The notes below the pieces were generated by a model, which was not told where the DNA came from, made no database searches, and saw nothing but the letters and a program-made list of their open reading frames with translations. The position numbers and the translations under genes were made by a program. Source: Styela clava (taxonomy: Eukaryota > Chordata > Ascidiacea > Stolidobranchia > Styelidae). Taken from it: a stretch of DNA of 64,000 bases. Position 1 is the stretch's first letter; each line of letters opens with the position of its first letter. The stretch spans positions 12,834,001-12,898,000 of the forward strand of contig NC_135261.1 in NCBI RefSeq assembly GCF_964204865.1, written 5' to 3'. This document shows positions 12,593 through 25,000 of the stretch, piece after piece.

Positions 12593-13612
12593 CAGGGGTG
12601 GGTAACCCTTGGCACGCGAGCTAATTTATACGGCACGCGAGCGAGGCCTCGGAAACGAGATCATTCTCCTTCAGGTAAAAAGTTTCAAGACTCTTAATCA
12701 TCTGATGACATTCGGTGTTCGTTTATTCATTAGGGTTTGTTGACCATCTGTTATTTATTTAAACTCTTTTTGTCCTTTTATGACATATGGCTGAAAGAAA
12801 TATATTATGAGTTAACAAACAAGTGAGCTTTCGAGAAGAGCCCTGCATTCATTTTGCTACATTCGTACATAATGTAGTTTGTCTGCGCCACTTTTTCTCT
12901 TCATTTCTGCTTGATTTATAAAGTTGTAAAGCTCATGTTGGCTATGAGTTACTCGCTAACTTACTGTTGTAAATTGATTTCGAAAGAAATATAAGCGATT
13001 AGGTAAGGGAGTACAAGAGTGGAGTACAGGAAACGAACTATTGCGTGATGTTGGCTAGATTTACTTGCTAACTTACTGTTATAAATTGATTTCGAAAGAA
13101 AAATAAACGATTAGGAAAGGGGATACAAGATAGGAGTGCAGAAAACGAACTATTGCGTGATTGAGATGCCGTTCCCGAAAAATTTTCGTGTATTATGATC
13201 TTTGCAAATGCATTACTCTCCATGTTTTCATCCACATAATGCTTGTGAATCTTGGTTTTCAGGTATGAACTTTATTGAGTCTCGTAATAGGAGTAGCCTG
13301 AAAGATGAAACCAGTAGTTCGTGTATTTCTTTGGAAGGTATAAAATACAAACCCAATGTAAAATTTCTATCAGCGGCAATGCAGCAGCAGAAGTCTCACT
13401 GATATAGAATAAGAAAAGTAATCAGATCTGTCTGTCTGACTGATATTTTCCTGATTAGTGAATCTGTCTGTACATGTAAAAAGGGTATTATTGTGTATCT
13501 CTGCTTTGAAAGTGGCAAAGCATTGTTTCTAATTTGGTCGGCACGCAGAACAATTTTGTTGTTAAATTTAGCCGATTTTGGCACGCAAGCCGAAAAAGGT
13601 TGCCCACCCCTG
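12593..13612. mobile_element. Non-autonomous hAT element, 1.02 kb
   Basis: Terminal inverted repeats CAGGGGTGGGTAACCC (left) and GGTTGCCCACCCCTG (right) enclose 1,020 bp. The flanking 8-mers are CCCCAGGC and CCCTAGGC (7 of 8 identical), a hAT-type target-site duplication. Subterminal GGCACGC motifs occur at both ends. It carries an internal direct repeat (TTACTTGCTAACTTACTGTT-type, near 12950 and 13060) and no transposase. It is nested in the 11950-14000 insertion. Confidence 0.8.
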
Positions 13613-14000
13613 CCCTAGGCTTTAGTTTGCCTAATGGTATACCCGGCCCTTATTCGAATCGCATGAGTGATGTGACAAGGTGCAAGAGGATTGCTGGACT
13701 CCTGGCCGTCGCAGGGTGGCTTACGTAATGGTTTATCGTTTACGTCTTCCTCCGTCAACTATACTGTGCGGACGCATTGTGCTACAGCTTGAGAAGGCGA
13801 GTATGGGCAAGTCGTCGATATTTGTGGCGTTCCAAAAAGTTTATTACGAATAAGAAGCAATTCGCAAGTTTTTACATCCATTTTTCTTGTTTTAGTTTTG
13901 ACCTATTTAATTTAATACAGAAAATCAAATAATATAGCCATTTTAAACAAAACAGGCAAAAAAACTTGATTCAAAACAATTCCTTTTGAACAAATCCGTA

Positions 14001-14245
14001 ACCATAGCATGCTCAAAATGTTTATGACAATATTTTTTCTTCGCAACAGTCCCATTCTCACAATATAGTTATATGGAGTTTTAGCATCGATCAATTGATC
14101 TATGCACTGCCCAACTGTGCTATGCCTACCAACAACAAAAAATTATATTTTCTACCCCGATATTTCTCAAGCAGTGTTATATCTATATTTTTATAAAATA
14201 ACCTAGTTTTTATGCCTCACCAATTTTAGCGAAAGTTCCGAATGC
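14001..14245. repeat. Segmental duplication, copy A (distal remnant)
   Basis: Continues copy A after the 2.05-kb insertion and matches about 20185-20410, including AGTTTTAGCATCGATCAATT and TTATGCCTCACCAATTT. The following 14246-14445 is unassigned AT-rich sequence. Confidence 0.75.
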
Positions 14246-14445
14246 TTAGCTTTGGAAGATTTTCTACAGTGCTTTGGAAGATTTTCTACAGTCTAATATT
14301 AACTTGATATAAGAGAGGTAAATACCAGCCATTTTTTGTGACTCTCAAATTGTAGAGTCATACCAAAGTCAGTGCATAACATGCATGTTGTCATGTTACA
14401 TCTATGGTTGAATAGATTACCGGTACCACATACAATGATATAGAC

Positions 14446-15915
<1,470 letters not shown>

Positions 15916-15923
15916 ATATAGAC

Positions 15924-16974
15924 AAAATATAGATAAAAGGACGCGACAGGACCGTGAAAGTAACATTACGACAATCGGAGTAAACTACCTAATTCACCCA
16001 CGAAAAATCATAACTCTGCATCTACATAAATCACTCATTATATCATCACGTAATATGGTAATAATATGGTATACCGATAATATGGTATCTTGCCATAACA
16101 AATATGGGAACAATTACGCGCGTCATCAGATCACTACGAATTAGGCTTGGCACAACGCGAGTCAAGGTGGATCAGTTTATGATACGTTTATTTCAACTGC
16201 ACAATCAGCAATAAAACGATATAGTATATATATGAAACTGAGATGATAAAATAATTGAATAATTCAATAATGAGTCCTAGTAGCCTATCGGCATATCTGT
16301 GTCGAGTAAACGTTCGAGATACATGCGCATGGGTAGCGTAAGAAAATGTGACCATGCCAATTCCATGGTGCTATGCGGTCTACCGTTGCTCTGTACTTAT
16401 GACAATGCTTTGTTGGCATAACCTGGCGCATCTCAGCGGTCTTGATCCCGTCATGGTTTCGTTGGGAAATAGTCAAAGGCGGAACTGTTGGTCTGTTAAT
16501 TTTTCTCAAGGTTGGAATTATACATTTATGACCATTATTAACTCACGTGCTTCGATTAAATCGAGACAAGTTAAATTTTAAACTGATTCCACTGAATAGC
16601 TGATTCCTTCGCCATTATTGCTTGGGTAGGTTTTGTTGTTTACCAAAATGACATAAGATTCGATATTAGATTTAAACCTTTTTCGATTACTAATGTGCCA
16701 TCAAAGCATTCAATACGACGCTTCATGGTAACAGACGGGGCTATAAATGAAACATATTATTTTCTGTACTACCGAGCTTATCCAATATTCTCCAACTCGG
16801 CAATTTCAACTGTTTTTTAATACAATAAAGCTACAACATTCATCATTTCGTCCCGCTATTTCTTTTGCTCACAAAGAGATCAGAAATGAAATTAAGATAG
16901 ACATGATTTTCCATGTGAAGTTAGGAATCGAGCAAAATTGTTGACAATGCCAAAGATTCACGTTAAATAATGTT
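15924..16974. other. Intergenic, downstream of p24-like gene B
   Basis: No exon with usable splice sites or family similarity was found. The short open frames at 16285-16581 overlap on opposite strands and look like chance. The stretch is AT-rich. Confidence 0.4.
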
Positions 16975-19757
16975 TCAGACCATCGTTGATTTATCCGCAA
17001 ACATCCTTTTCACGGCACGAATCTGAAATAAAGATAGAATTTCTAGTTTTCACCGAGGGAAAAGAATAAATAGTCAGATAAAATAAATACCTGAAATGCA
17101 CAAATCGTCAGTATGAGTAAGACCGACAAAGCAGAAAAATTGTTGATCATATTAAGATTGGATGTTGTTGTTAAAAAATCGTAACGAATCGATGATCTCA
17201 CTTCCACGGTATCAGTTCTTATTCGTCCAAGCCTTCTGATTATGCGGTATATTTTATCCTAAATTTAAAAAAGATATCATCGAGAATAGTGTACTGGAAT
17301 ATTATACTTCAATGACATTCATTAAACAACGTATTGTGTATATATAAGTTCATATTAGTTCAAGCATTCTGGTTATACGGTATATTTTGTTCTGAATTCA
17401 AAAAGGAAAATTGATGATAATTATTATACAACGTAAATTATGAGTGGAATGAATTTATAATAAAACAATTTTTACATACAAAAAATTTTCAACTCTCAAG
17501 TTTCAGAATATAGGTATGAATTTAGTCCTGGTTTTGAAATTTACATTAGTGACATGGTACTCCAAGAAGTATTGCACGACGTTTGTACTTACAGCCATAC
17601 TCAGAGTACTTTCATCATTCACAGTTTTGCGGAATGCTCTCACATATCCAAATCGATATATATCCAAGGATATTTGTGTAAGTATGAGACTGTTTGATTC
17701 CATGTTGACAAAACAGATCCCGTATGTTGCTGTAACAAAAGTCATTGGTTATCATTATTTTTTAGCAATATCATAATTTTATAAAAAATTAGATCGTTTA
17801 TTGAGAAGTTGAATATTACACATTCATTATTCGAACATGAGTAGGCATATTATGCGCACCCCAAAAACCCTTGTCACCGAACAATGAAATAGTAAAATCA
17901 GTCATTATCACTCCTAAGCACGTTGACTATGAATATTTTTATTTTAATTTCTTAGCGAGGATTTTAAACATACAATATGGATTTGGACAAAAGAAAACGG
18001 AACAAATGTTGGGAAAACACTAAGAAACACATGTACCTCTTGTGCATGGTATAAATTTTACACTATAGTAAGTATATAAATATATTCATATGAATCTACA
18101 TATACAGTATATACAAATACAGTATACATATACAGTATATACAAATGGATTATACTGTGAAAATATAAATATTGCACTCACACTTGAATACATACAAATT
18201 TAATTTAATACACAACCATACCTTTGTTGAAATCATCGATTGATTTTATAATGCTTTTAAATACCCATGTGATAATTTTTATGTGAGGGTGCCCAATGCG
18301 CGTAGCATTTGAGCGATTGTCCTGGTAGTGTAATACAGACCCTGTTTGTCTGCAAACATCTCGAAATGACCCCTTCTCACGCTGTTCGTGTTGTTGATTA
18401 TTGTTCCATCCTCTAAAATATACAGAAAAGCTGATATTTTCCCATCTGAAGTAAATGTCGATGGCGATAAAGCCTGAAATGTTGGAAAAAAGACACGTCA
18501 ATACAAATCGGATGTGTTGCATTAGAACCCTTGCATGCACTATTCTCTTTTCATTTGTTTACTATTTGCTTTGAAAAATAACTGATTACAGAACATTATT
18601 ATTACTGACAATACATCGGGGGTTCCTGTATTTATTACGTATATCCATCTCTTGAATATTTTTGCATTACTGCAGTGTCTCCAAAATGTCGTGTCCCACT
18701 TGTACCACGTGTCCCGCGTGTCCCACTTGTTACACGTGTCCCGTGTCCCACTTCTCCGGGACAAGTGGGACACGTTGTACAAGTGGGGCAAGTGGGACAC
18801 GTGTTACAAGTGAGACAAGTGGGACACGTGGTACAAGGGGGGCAGGTAGGACACGTGAGACAAGTGGGAAACGACATTTTGGAGACACCTTGTTAGGCTC
18901 TCTCATTATATAAAATAAGACATACCTGGAAATTAAAAATTAACTCTGTCGAGTTTTCAACTTCTTGCATGAAGCACTCTGCTTTATCTTGGTTGATCAT
19001 TACTCTGAAATCGTACGCAGTGTGTGGCTTATCATCTGCCAAATCCCCGACAAAATGAATATATTTCTTAACCGAATCTCTCACTTCTGCCGCATAAAGA
19101 AAGAACAGATGAATGAAAAGTATAAACCAATGGTAAGTTTTTATTCAACTAATATTAATTTGAAAGAGCCAGAGCAATCAATACATATAAGGTATAGTAA
19201 ATGCGCCGCAATTTGGAAAGCACGCGAATAACCAATTTAAAGCGTTTTAGCAGGGTTAAATGATCGAATACTTAATGTCGTGACTTACTGCAGCAGTTCC
19301 ATGAGTCCATGATTCATTAAAAATAATTTTATTTGAATTCCAAATAGATGAAATAAAAATTTAATGCTTTAAGCATGTACAAATGTGGTGCTTCCGTGGC
19401 CAAGCGGTTAGAAAATTCAGACTGAAAACTATGACTTCATTCTACTTATTCAGTTTTGTAAACTTGGTCGTATTATTTTACTTTTATATATATTTGAATA
19501 TATTCGCACACTGAATTTTTTATTTACAAACTACGACAATTACAAACAACAGCTAGACCTAGGTTGCAGCCATCTTTTACATATATCCAAATTATCATGG
19601 AGTGAAAAATATAGTAAAAAAAAAACATGAAAAATACCACTTTACCTTTGATCTGCAGTCTATCAGGCCGCATTGCTTGAATCTTCGGATAATGGAAGCA
19701 AACGAGTACATAGGCTAGAATAAAACAGCGGCCGTGTTTACTTATGTGACAGCTCAT
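16975..19757 (-). CDS. p24/TMED-like cargo receptor (copy B, intact)
   Basis: Six exons join without phase conflict: 19646-19757, 18926-19086, 18341-18473, 17593-17729, 17091-17258 and 16975-17022 (759 nt, 252 residues). Residues 1-28 are a signal peptide (MSCHISKHGRCFILAYVLVC). A GOLD domain spans about 55-150, with the two family cysteines at 75 (KAECFMQE) and 141 (YGICFVN) that normally form a disulfide. A helical stretch with DKIYRIIRRLGRIRT precedes the membrane span at about 220-238 (FSALSVLLILTICAFQ). The cytosolic tail RAVKRMFADKSTMV has the basic-plus-aromatic character used for COPI/COPII sorting. By family, p24 proteins cycle between ER and Golgi and help to package cargo. Exact TMED subfamily is not clear. 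The start is the ATG shared with copy A. Exon 3 uses a GTCTGT donor. A foldback element sits in intron 2 and a tRNA-like sequence in intron 1. Confidence 0.85.
18675..18888. mobile_element. Foldback element rich in CACGTG, intron 2 of p24-like gene B
   Basis: A 214-bp near-palindrome. GTGTCTCCAAAATGTCG at the left end is exactly mirrored by CGACATTTTGGAGACAC at the right end. The arms consist of short repeats of CCCACTTGTACCACGTGT type, with five CACGTG hexamers in total. The equivalent site in copy A (near 10232) lacks it, so it arrived after the duplication. Apparent Cys/Thr-rich open frames on both strands are shadows of the repeat. Confidence 0.8.
19389..19462 (+). repeat. tRNA-like sequence in intron 1 of p24-like genes
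   Basis: GTGGCCAAGCGGTTAGA resembles the A box and D arm of a leucine/serine-type tRNA. The rest does not fold into a full tRNA and no good B box follows, so this is a SINE head or pseudo-tRNA rather than a functional gene. The same sequence stands at about 10819-10890 in copy A, so it predates the duplication. Confidence 0.4.
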
Positions 19758-20410
19758 TTTATATGATTCCAATCATCACACAAAAATCACTTCAGTATTT
19801 TGGTGAAAAGACGAAAAGTAAGACGCTCTAAAAATGAAGAAAAAATAGTTCTATTGCCGTATTCCAGAACCCTTGGATCCCTACACCTTCCTATAACACC
19901 TATGCTTACGTGTCGTAATTAAACGGCTAACCACGGAAAGCTTATATATATATATATATATATATTTCGTGAAACTAAACGAATGCATTTTTTTTTTTTG
20001 TAATACAATGTACTCAACGAATGTACGCTTACTTAGTGCAGCTTTCTCGTATTTCCTGTAATTGAATTGTTTCCTTTTGTGATGTTAGAATTCGTAGAAT
20101 TTTTACCGACGACTATGCAGAATAAATTAATGACGACTCAAATGTGCTTGTTCATAACTATGCCACAGTGTCATAATAAGAATAATACTATAGCATGCTC
20201 AATATGTTTATACAATATAGTTTTATGAAGTTTTAGCATCGATCAATTGATCTATGCACTGCCCAACTGTGTCATGCCCACCAGCAACAAAAAATTATAT
20301 TTTCTACCCCAATATTTCTCAAGCAGTGTTGACATGTCACGTATATATAGCCATTATAAATAAATTTTTATAAAATAACTTTTATGCCTCACCAATTTCA
20401 GCGAAAGTTG

Positions 20411-20712
20411 ATATTGAAGTTAGCGGGGAGATAATTGGCCCAGAACTACAGTAAGCTCTTTTCAATTTTTCAGTTGTGGAAATGAAATTCTGCTTAAATT
20501 TTTGTTTTTCATACATAAGAAACGATTCTTTATATACAAAGGGTTACAAACAAAGTCGAACATTTCTCTGTTTTCTGTGTTTCCGCTTAATATCTGATTA
20601 AATCTAATTTAAAATAATCTAATCGGGTTACAATTTGTATCTTCAGAGTTATTATTACATGTGAAAACATAATCCCATTTAAAGACTATGTTTTAATTAT
20701 CCCAGAGGCCAA
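20411..20712. other. Intergenic, no gene seen
   Basis: AT-rich sequence beyond the end of the segmental duplication. No exon, terminal repeat or open frame worth naming. Confidence 0.35.
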
Positions 20713-20983
20713 GCGCTATAGTGATTAGTTATCACTACACATAGATTGTTTGTAGATTGATCTTGTTTATGTATTATAACCCCAGCATTGACTGACAATA
20801 GTTTTGTCTTGCATTCGTCAACTCGAACGTCTCCTTACTACAGCCGAAGGCTATCGACAGATAGACAGTTCGAGTTGACAAATACAAGACAAAACTATTG
20901 TCAGTCAATGCTGGGGTTATAATACATAAACCAGATCAATCTACAAACAATCTATGTGTAGTGATAACTAATCACTATAGCGC
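20713..20983. repeat. Large hairpin: inverted repeat with 116-bp arms
   Basis: Arms 20713-20828 and 20868-20983 are reverse complements with about three mismatches in 116 positions. The spacer is 39 bp. The outermost part of each arm contains GCGCTATAGTGATTAG. Read inward from the right end it is preceded by GCCGTGGTC, so it resembles the 5' half of a tRNA (His- or Asp-like A-box region). A possible B-box-like ACTCGATTCCCAGG lies just outside the right arm near 21010. It could be a snap-back SINE dimer or foldback transposon. The transcript would form a long, nearly perfect dsRNA hairpin. Confidence 0.85.
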
Positions 20984-21139
20984 GACCACGGCATCTGAAA
21001 CTCGATTCCCAGGCGTAGTGTACACAATTGTAGTTTTATACGGGCTCTGATTTCATGATATCCCGTTTTTTTCATACGTTGTTATCAGTACTCAAACGTG
21101 TTGAGGGTTAATTCATCGTGGTGAGCTTCAGTTTAAGGG

Positions 21140-21501
21140 CAGTGGTTCTCAACGGTGGGGCGTAGACAATGTTTTGAGAGGACGTGAAGCTATTTAAAAA
21201 TTAAAATATTGGTTTGATTGCTTTATATTGAATATTTACATTTCTTATTTTGTCAGCTGAAAACAACTGTAGTAATAAAAATAACAACAATTTTGCGTGT
21301 TTTCAAAACTTTTAATTTATTTCATTATTTAATGTCATTGGTTCCATCGACGTATTTTCAACGTGTTTTTTGAATAAAACATACTTTCACCTTACTATCT
21401 GTTATTTGTAGCTTATTGTCAGCTAGGTATTTTTGAAGTGGGGCGCGAGACTTGGGTAAATTCTAAAAGGGGGCGCGGCTCAGAAAGTTTGAGAACCATT
21501 G
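21140..21501. mobile_element. hAT MITE, 362 bp
   Basis: Ends CAGTGGTTCTCAAC and, reversed, CAATGGTTCTCAAAC are classical hAT inverted repeats. GGGGCG-rich subterminal segments flank an AT-rich core. The flanking 8-mers (TTTAAGGG and GTTTAGTG) match poorly, so the insertion is old. Immediately to its right GTGGTTTGCGGTTCGATTC resembles a tRNA B box. The stretch 21502-21966 has no gene. Confidence 0.7.
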
Positions 21502-21954
21502 GTTTAGTGGTTTGCGGTTCGATTCTCGGGGGTGATGTATATTTTCGATATTGTTCTGGCAGTATTCACAGGGTTGTCATGTTACTGCTGACCGACTTTT
21601 TCTGTCGTCTAATACCACAATATAAGACCCAACATATATGCAATATCGATATAATGCTAAAAAACCTGCGCAATCTCTATCCGTAAATAAATACTAATTC
21701 GCTCAAACTCTAAGTCAGTGAAGCGTGGAAATGATTTAGTTGAAAACTGTCACGTGTCTGCGATCGGTCCTTTCTCGCCTGACCGTCGAGGTTGGTTGTC
21801 GTCTTTTTCTAATCTATTATAATCGATTGATCATGAACCGTTTTCGCATAAAAATAGTGATGTTCTTTTTACATATATTTACAAGTTCTAGGAAAGACAA
21901 GATATGTCATCTTTTTTTATGCTACGAGATGTACGTTGATGCAATATCATGAGT

Positions 21955-21966
21955 TTGTTTCTTCAG
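21955..21966 (+). other. Probable 3' splice site in the RPLP0 5' UTR
   Basis: TTTGTTTCTTCAG precedes a 52-nt leader running to the RPLP0 start codon. It implies an upstream non-coding exon or, if the organism uses spliced leaders, a trans-splice acceptor. The upstream exon and promoter were not located. Confidence 0.5.
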
Positions 21967-22018
21967 ATCCTCGCTTTGTCTTTAAAACTCCAAACGGAAA
22001 TCCTTGAGCACAACCAAG

Positions 22019-25000
22019 ATGCCCAGGGAAGACAGAGCAACATGGAAGTCGAACTACTTCTTAAAAATGATTGTAAGTGATTTAATATGTTTTATGAAGT
22101 TCTTGTGTACAGTTGAAAGATACTAGGTACCGTATTTATTCAATTATAACGCGCACTCGTGTACCAGTCTGGATTTCATGGCCTTTTTGAACGAGAAATC
22201 GGGCGTGCAATCAGAAATTCCCGCGTGCAAATAAGAATTCCTGGCGTGCAATTATAGCTCACGACGTGCAAAACAACTGCACTCGCGTGCAACTGACTTT
22301 GACATCAGATACCTCTCAATACATCCGCGTAAAATTACCGGTATCGGATAAAAAATACGTTGAATCAGAGAAAAAATGGACGTTTGACCTTTGACCCCAA
22401 ACATTATTTCTACAGTTTGTCGCTAATTTTGAGAGTGTTTGTGCGACTTTGGATACCGGTACTGTTCAGTACATCCGCGTAAAATTATTGGATAAAAAAT
22501 ACGTTGAACCAGAGCAAAATGGACATACATTGTCATTAATTTTGGTAGTGTTTTTACGCAGAATTAATGGATAAAAAATACGTCAAATTAGAGCAAAATG
22601 GACGTTTGACCTTTAACCCCAAACATTATTTTCATACTTTGTTACTAATTTTGGGAGTGTTTGAGCAACTTTAGATACCGGTACTGTTCAGTACATTCGT
22701 GTAAAATTATTGTATGAAAAATACGCTGAATCAGAGCCGTATTTGGCCATTGGTGCGGAGGCGATCTTTTCGTCCATAACTATTCTCACGGGATTCCTAC
22801 TTCCTATCATTCAACACGATATGGACCTTTCCCCGAGCATCGACTTCCTTGTTTACTTCGTGACATTGGCCAATCAGCAAGATGCAAAAAAGGACGTAAC
22901 AATGAGAGGAATTTTTCGCGGGTCAAAGGTTGGGGAAAGGTCCATGGTCTTTTTGCTTCGCAATATTTCGATCAGACCAAATCTTGCAAGCTGGTATTTG
23001 TCGACAATTGTGGAGTTATAATATTTTGGCATCTTTATATTACTGGATTATTGATTTTAAAACCATTTAAACCGATTTACATTGGTGAGCAATTGCAAAT
23101 TTTCGGCGTGCAAAATTGATTTCGCTCGCGTGCATTTTTGCGGAGCGCTAGCGCCCTCGGGCGTGCACCTGCCATGGAATCCAGTCTGGCTCGTGTATAA
23201 CGCGCACCTTTAAATTTTGAATGAAAATTGGTATAAAATTCTTTTTTTTATTTTTTCTCTTCTAACTACTGGTAAGCACATAAGGTAACAACTCACAGCA
23301 TGAACAAAAATTTATTAAAAGCACACAGTAATTCAAAACTCTTCAAAATCGGATTCAGTCTCTGATTCACCAAACAACTGTTCGATTTCTGTTTGGGTTA
23401 TGTTTAAATCAGTGCAGAACGTTTTTGTCTTGCCATAATAGATAATGGGTAATATATAATGGGTATCTACAGTACAGTACGATAATGGCAAATAAATATT
23501 CTCAACGCAGCAGGAATGTCAAACGCATGCTGAGCTGTCGCATGTGCGTGTGCTTGCACGAAATCGAACGCTTGCACGAATGTCAAACGCACGCTGAGCT
23601 GTCGCATGTGCGTGTGCTTGCACGAAATCGTCCTGCATTGGAATGTGCATGCGCGAGCGCACGCACGTTTCAGATGTTTAAAACCACATTTTCAATACCG
23701 CATTTCTCAGACCTCGTGTATAACGCGCAGCATTGATTTTTGCCAAAAATTCAGTTCAAAATTTTGCGCGTTATAATCGAATAAATACGGTATATATATA
23801 TTTATTCATTTTAGTGCCAATACTTGGCATAAGCGAGGTAAATTCTGAAAATTGCATGGGTTTTGGTAACTTCTTTAATGAGGCGCAGTTCTTACCACTT
23901 CATGGCAGCTCCTGCCACAAACAGACCACGCCGTCTCCCGCCATGGTTTTATGGCGCTATTACCGGTATATTTACAAATTCATGTACCATATTTTAGTTT
24001 ATCATGCGGAATTAGGGTCTGGTACAGGTATAGTTTTGTAACACATGCACTTCTAGTTGGCCTGGCTCAACAACTTTTGCATATGTCAGTACGGCACACT
24101 TTACAGATCGAGAGACAATCTCTTGTTTTAGAGAAACCTATTTTAACGGTGATCGAATATCCCTCCTTCGATGGACGTCTGGCGGATTTTGTCTCCCGAT
24201 ATCGATAAATTGAAGCTGCGCAGTAAACTAACAAAAAGCGCAATCTAAAACCATCACCATTGAATTCCTCGTGAAAATATATTCAGATCTACCGATGTAA
24301 AAAAAATTTTACCGGTGCGTTCGAGAGAAATGAGCAAAAAACGATTGACGGCGTGTGACGTCACTGAATTTCAATCGACGCACGCAGGCACGCATCGGCC
24401 GTTCCTCGACGTAAACCTTGGCGTGCCGTGTTTCTCTCATTTTCAATGTAGATAGGATGGCGTGTTAACGATAATAAATGGATTACATTTTGATAACACA
24501 CAATCGATAAACAGTAAAATTAATGCCTCGATATAGCATTAGATGAATTAGTTCATAAAGTAATAATTTAATCTAATGCCGCAACGAGACATTCATATGC
24601 CGCAAAATGTGCAACTTGCGTAATTTATACAAGAATAGATCGGCGAAAAACGAGAATCAAATTAGCAAAATAACTTAATATAATGCCACATCGATGTATT
24701 CATATGCCGCAAATGTTCAGTTTGCATAATTTATACTAGTATAGATCGGTAAAAAACAAGATTCAAAATAATATAATGTGCCATCGATACATTCATATGC
24801 CGCAAATGTTTAACTTCGAAAGTTACGGTATACGAGAATAATTTAATTCAATGCCACATCGAGGCATTCATTTGCCACAAATGTTAACTCTTTTGTTCCG
24901 TATAACTTATATATTCGTATTACCATCCTTGGTCATAATAGTTATTTTCGGACTATTTTACGTTTATGTTCATGTTTTGTGAAGTATTCCGCACTAACTA

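Larger units (their letters stand above)
11950..14000. mobile_element. 2.05-kb insertion with 8-bp target-site duplication (hAT-like), containing a nested hAT element
   Basis: Flanked by the perfect 8-bp direct repeat ACCATAGC (11942-11949 and 14001-14008). Copy B of the segmental duplication has an uninterrupted site here (near 20185), so this is a genuine insertion. The ends are TAGGGTCTGG and, reversed, TACGGATTTG, giving only weak terminal inverted repeats. An 8-bp duplication fits hAT-type integration. No transposase is visible. The interior also includes the palindromic element at 12218-12327. Confidence 0.7.
17440..20410. repeat. Segmental duplication, copy B
   Basis: Contiguous, about 3 kb, direct-orientation counterpart of 9110-11949 plus 14001-14245, offset by about 8.2 kb in the gene region. 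It lacks the insertions at 10950-11306 and 11950-14000 and uniquely carries the foldback element at 18675-18888. Confidence 0.8.

Noticed and set aside
16285-16581. Overlapping frames on both strands between the hAT element and p24-like gene B
   Set aside because: Neither shows a domain or splice context; they are likely chance frames.
18635-18913. Cys/Thr-rich open frames on both strands (CPTCxTCPTC-like), resembling a metallothionein or Cys-rich peptide
   Set aside because: They are translations of the foldback repeat in an intron of the p24-like gene. Both strands are open because of the repeat period.
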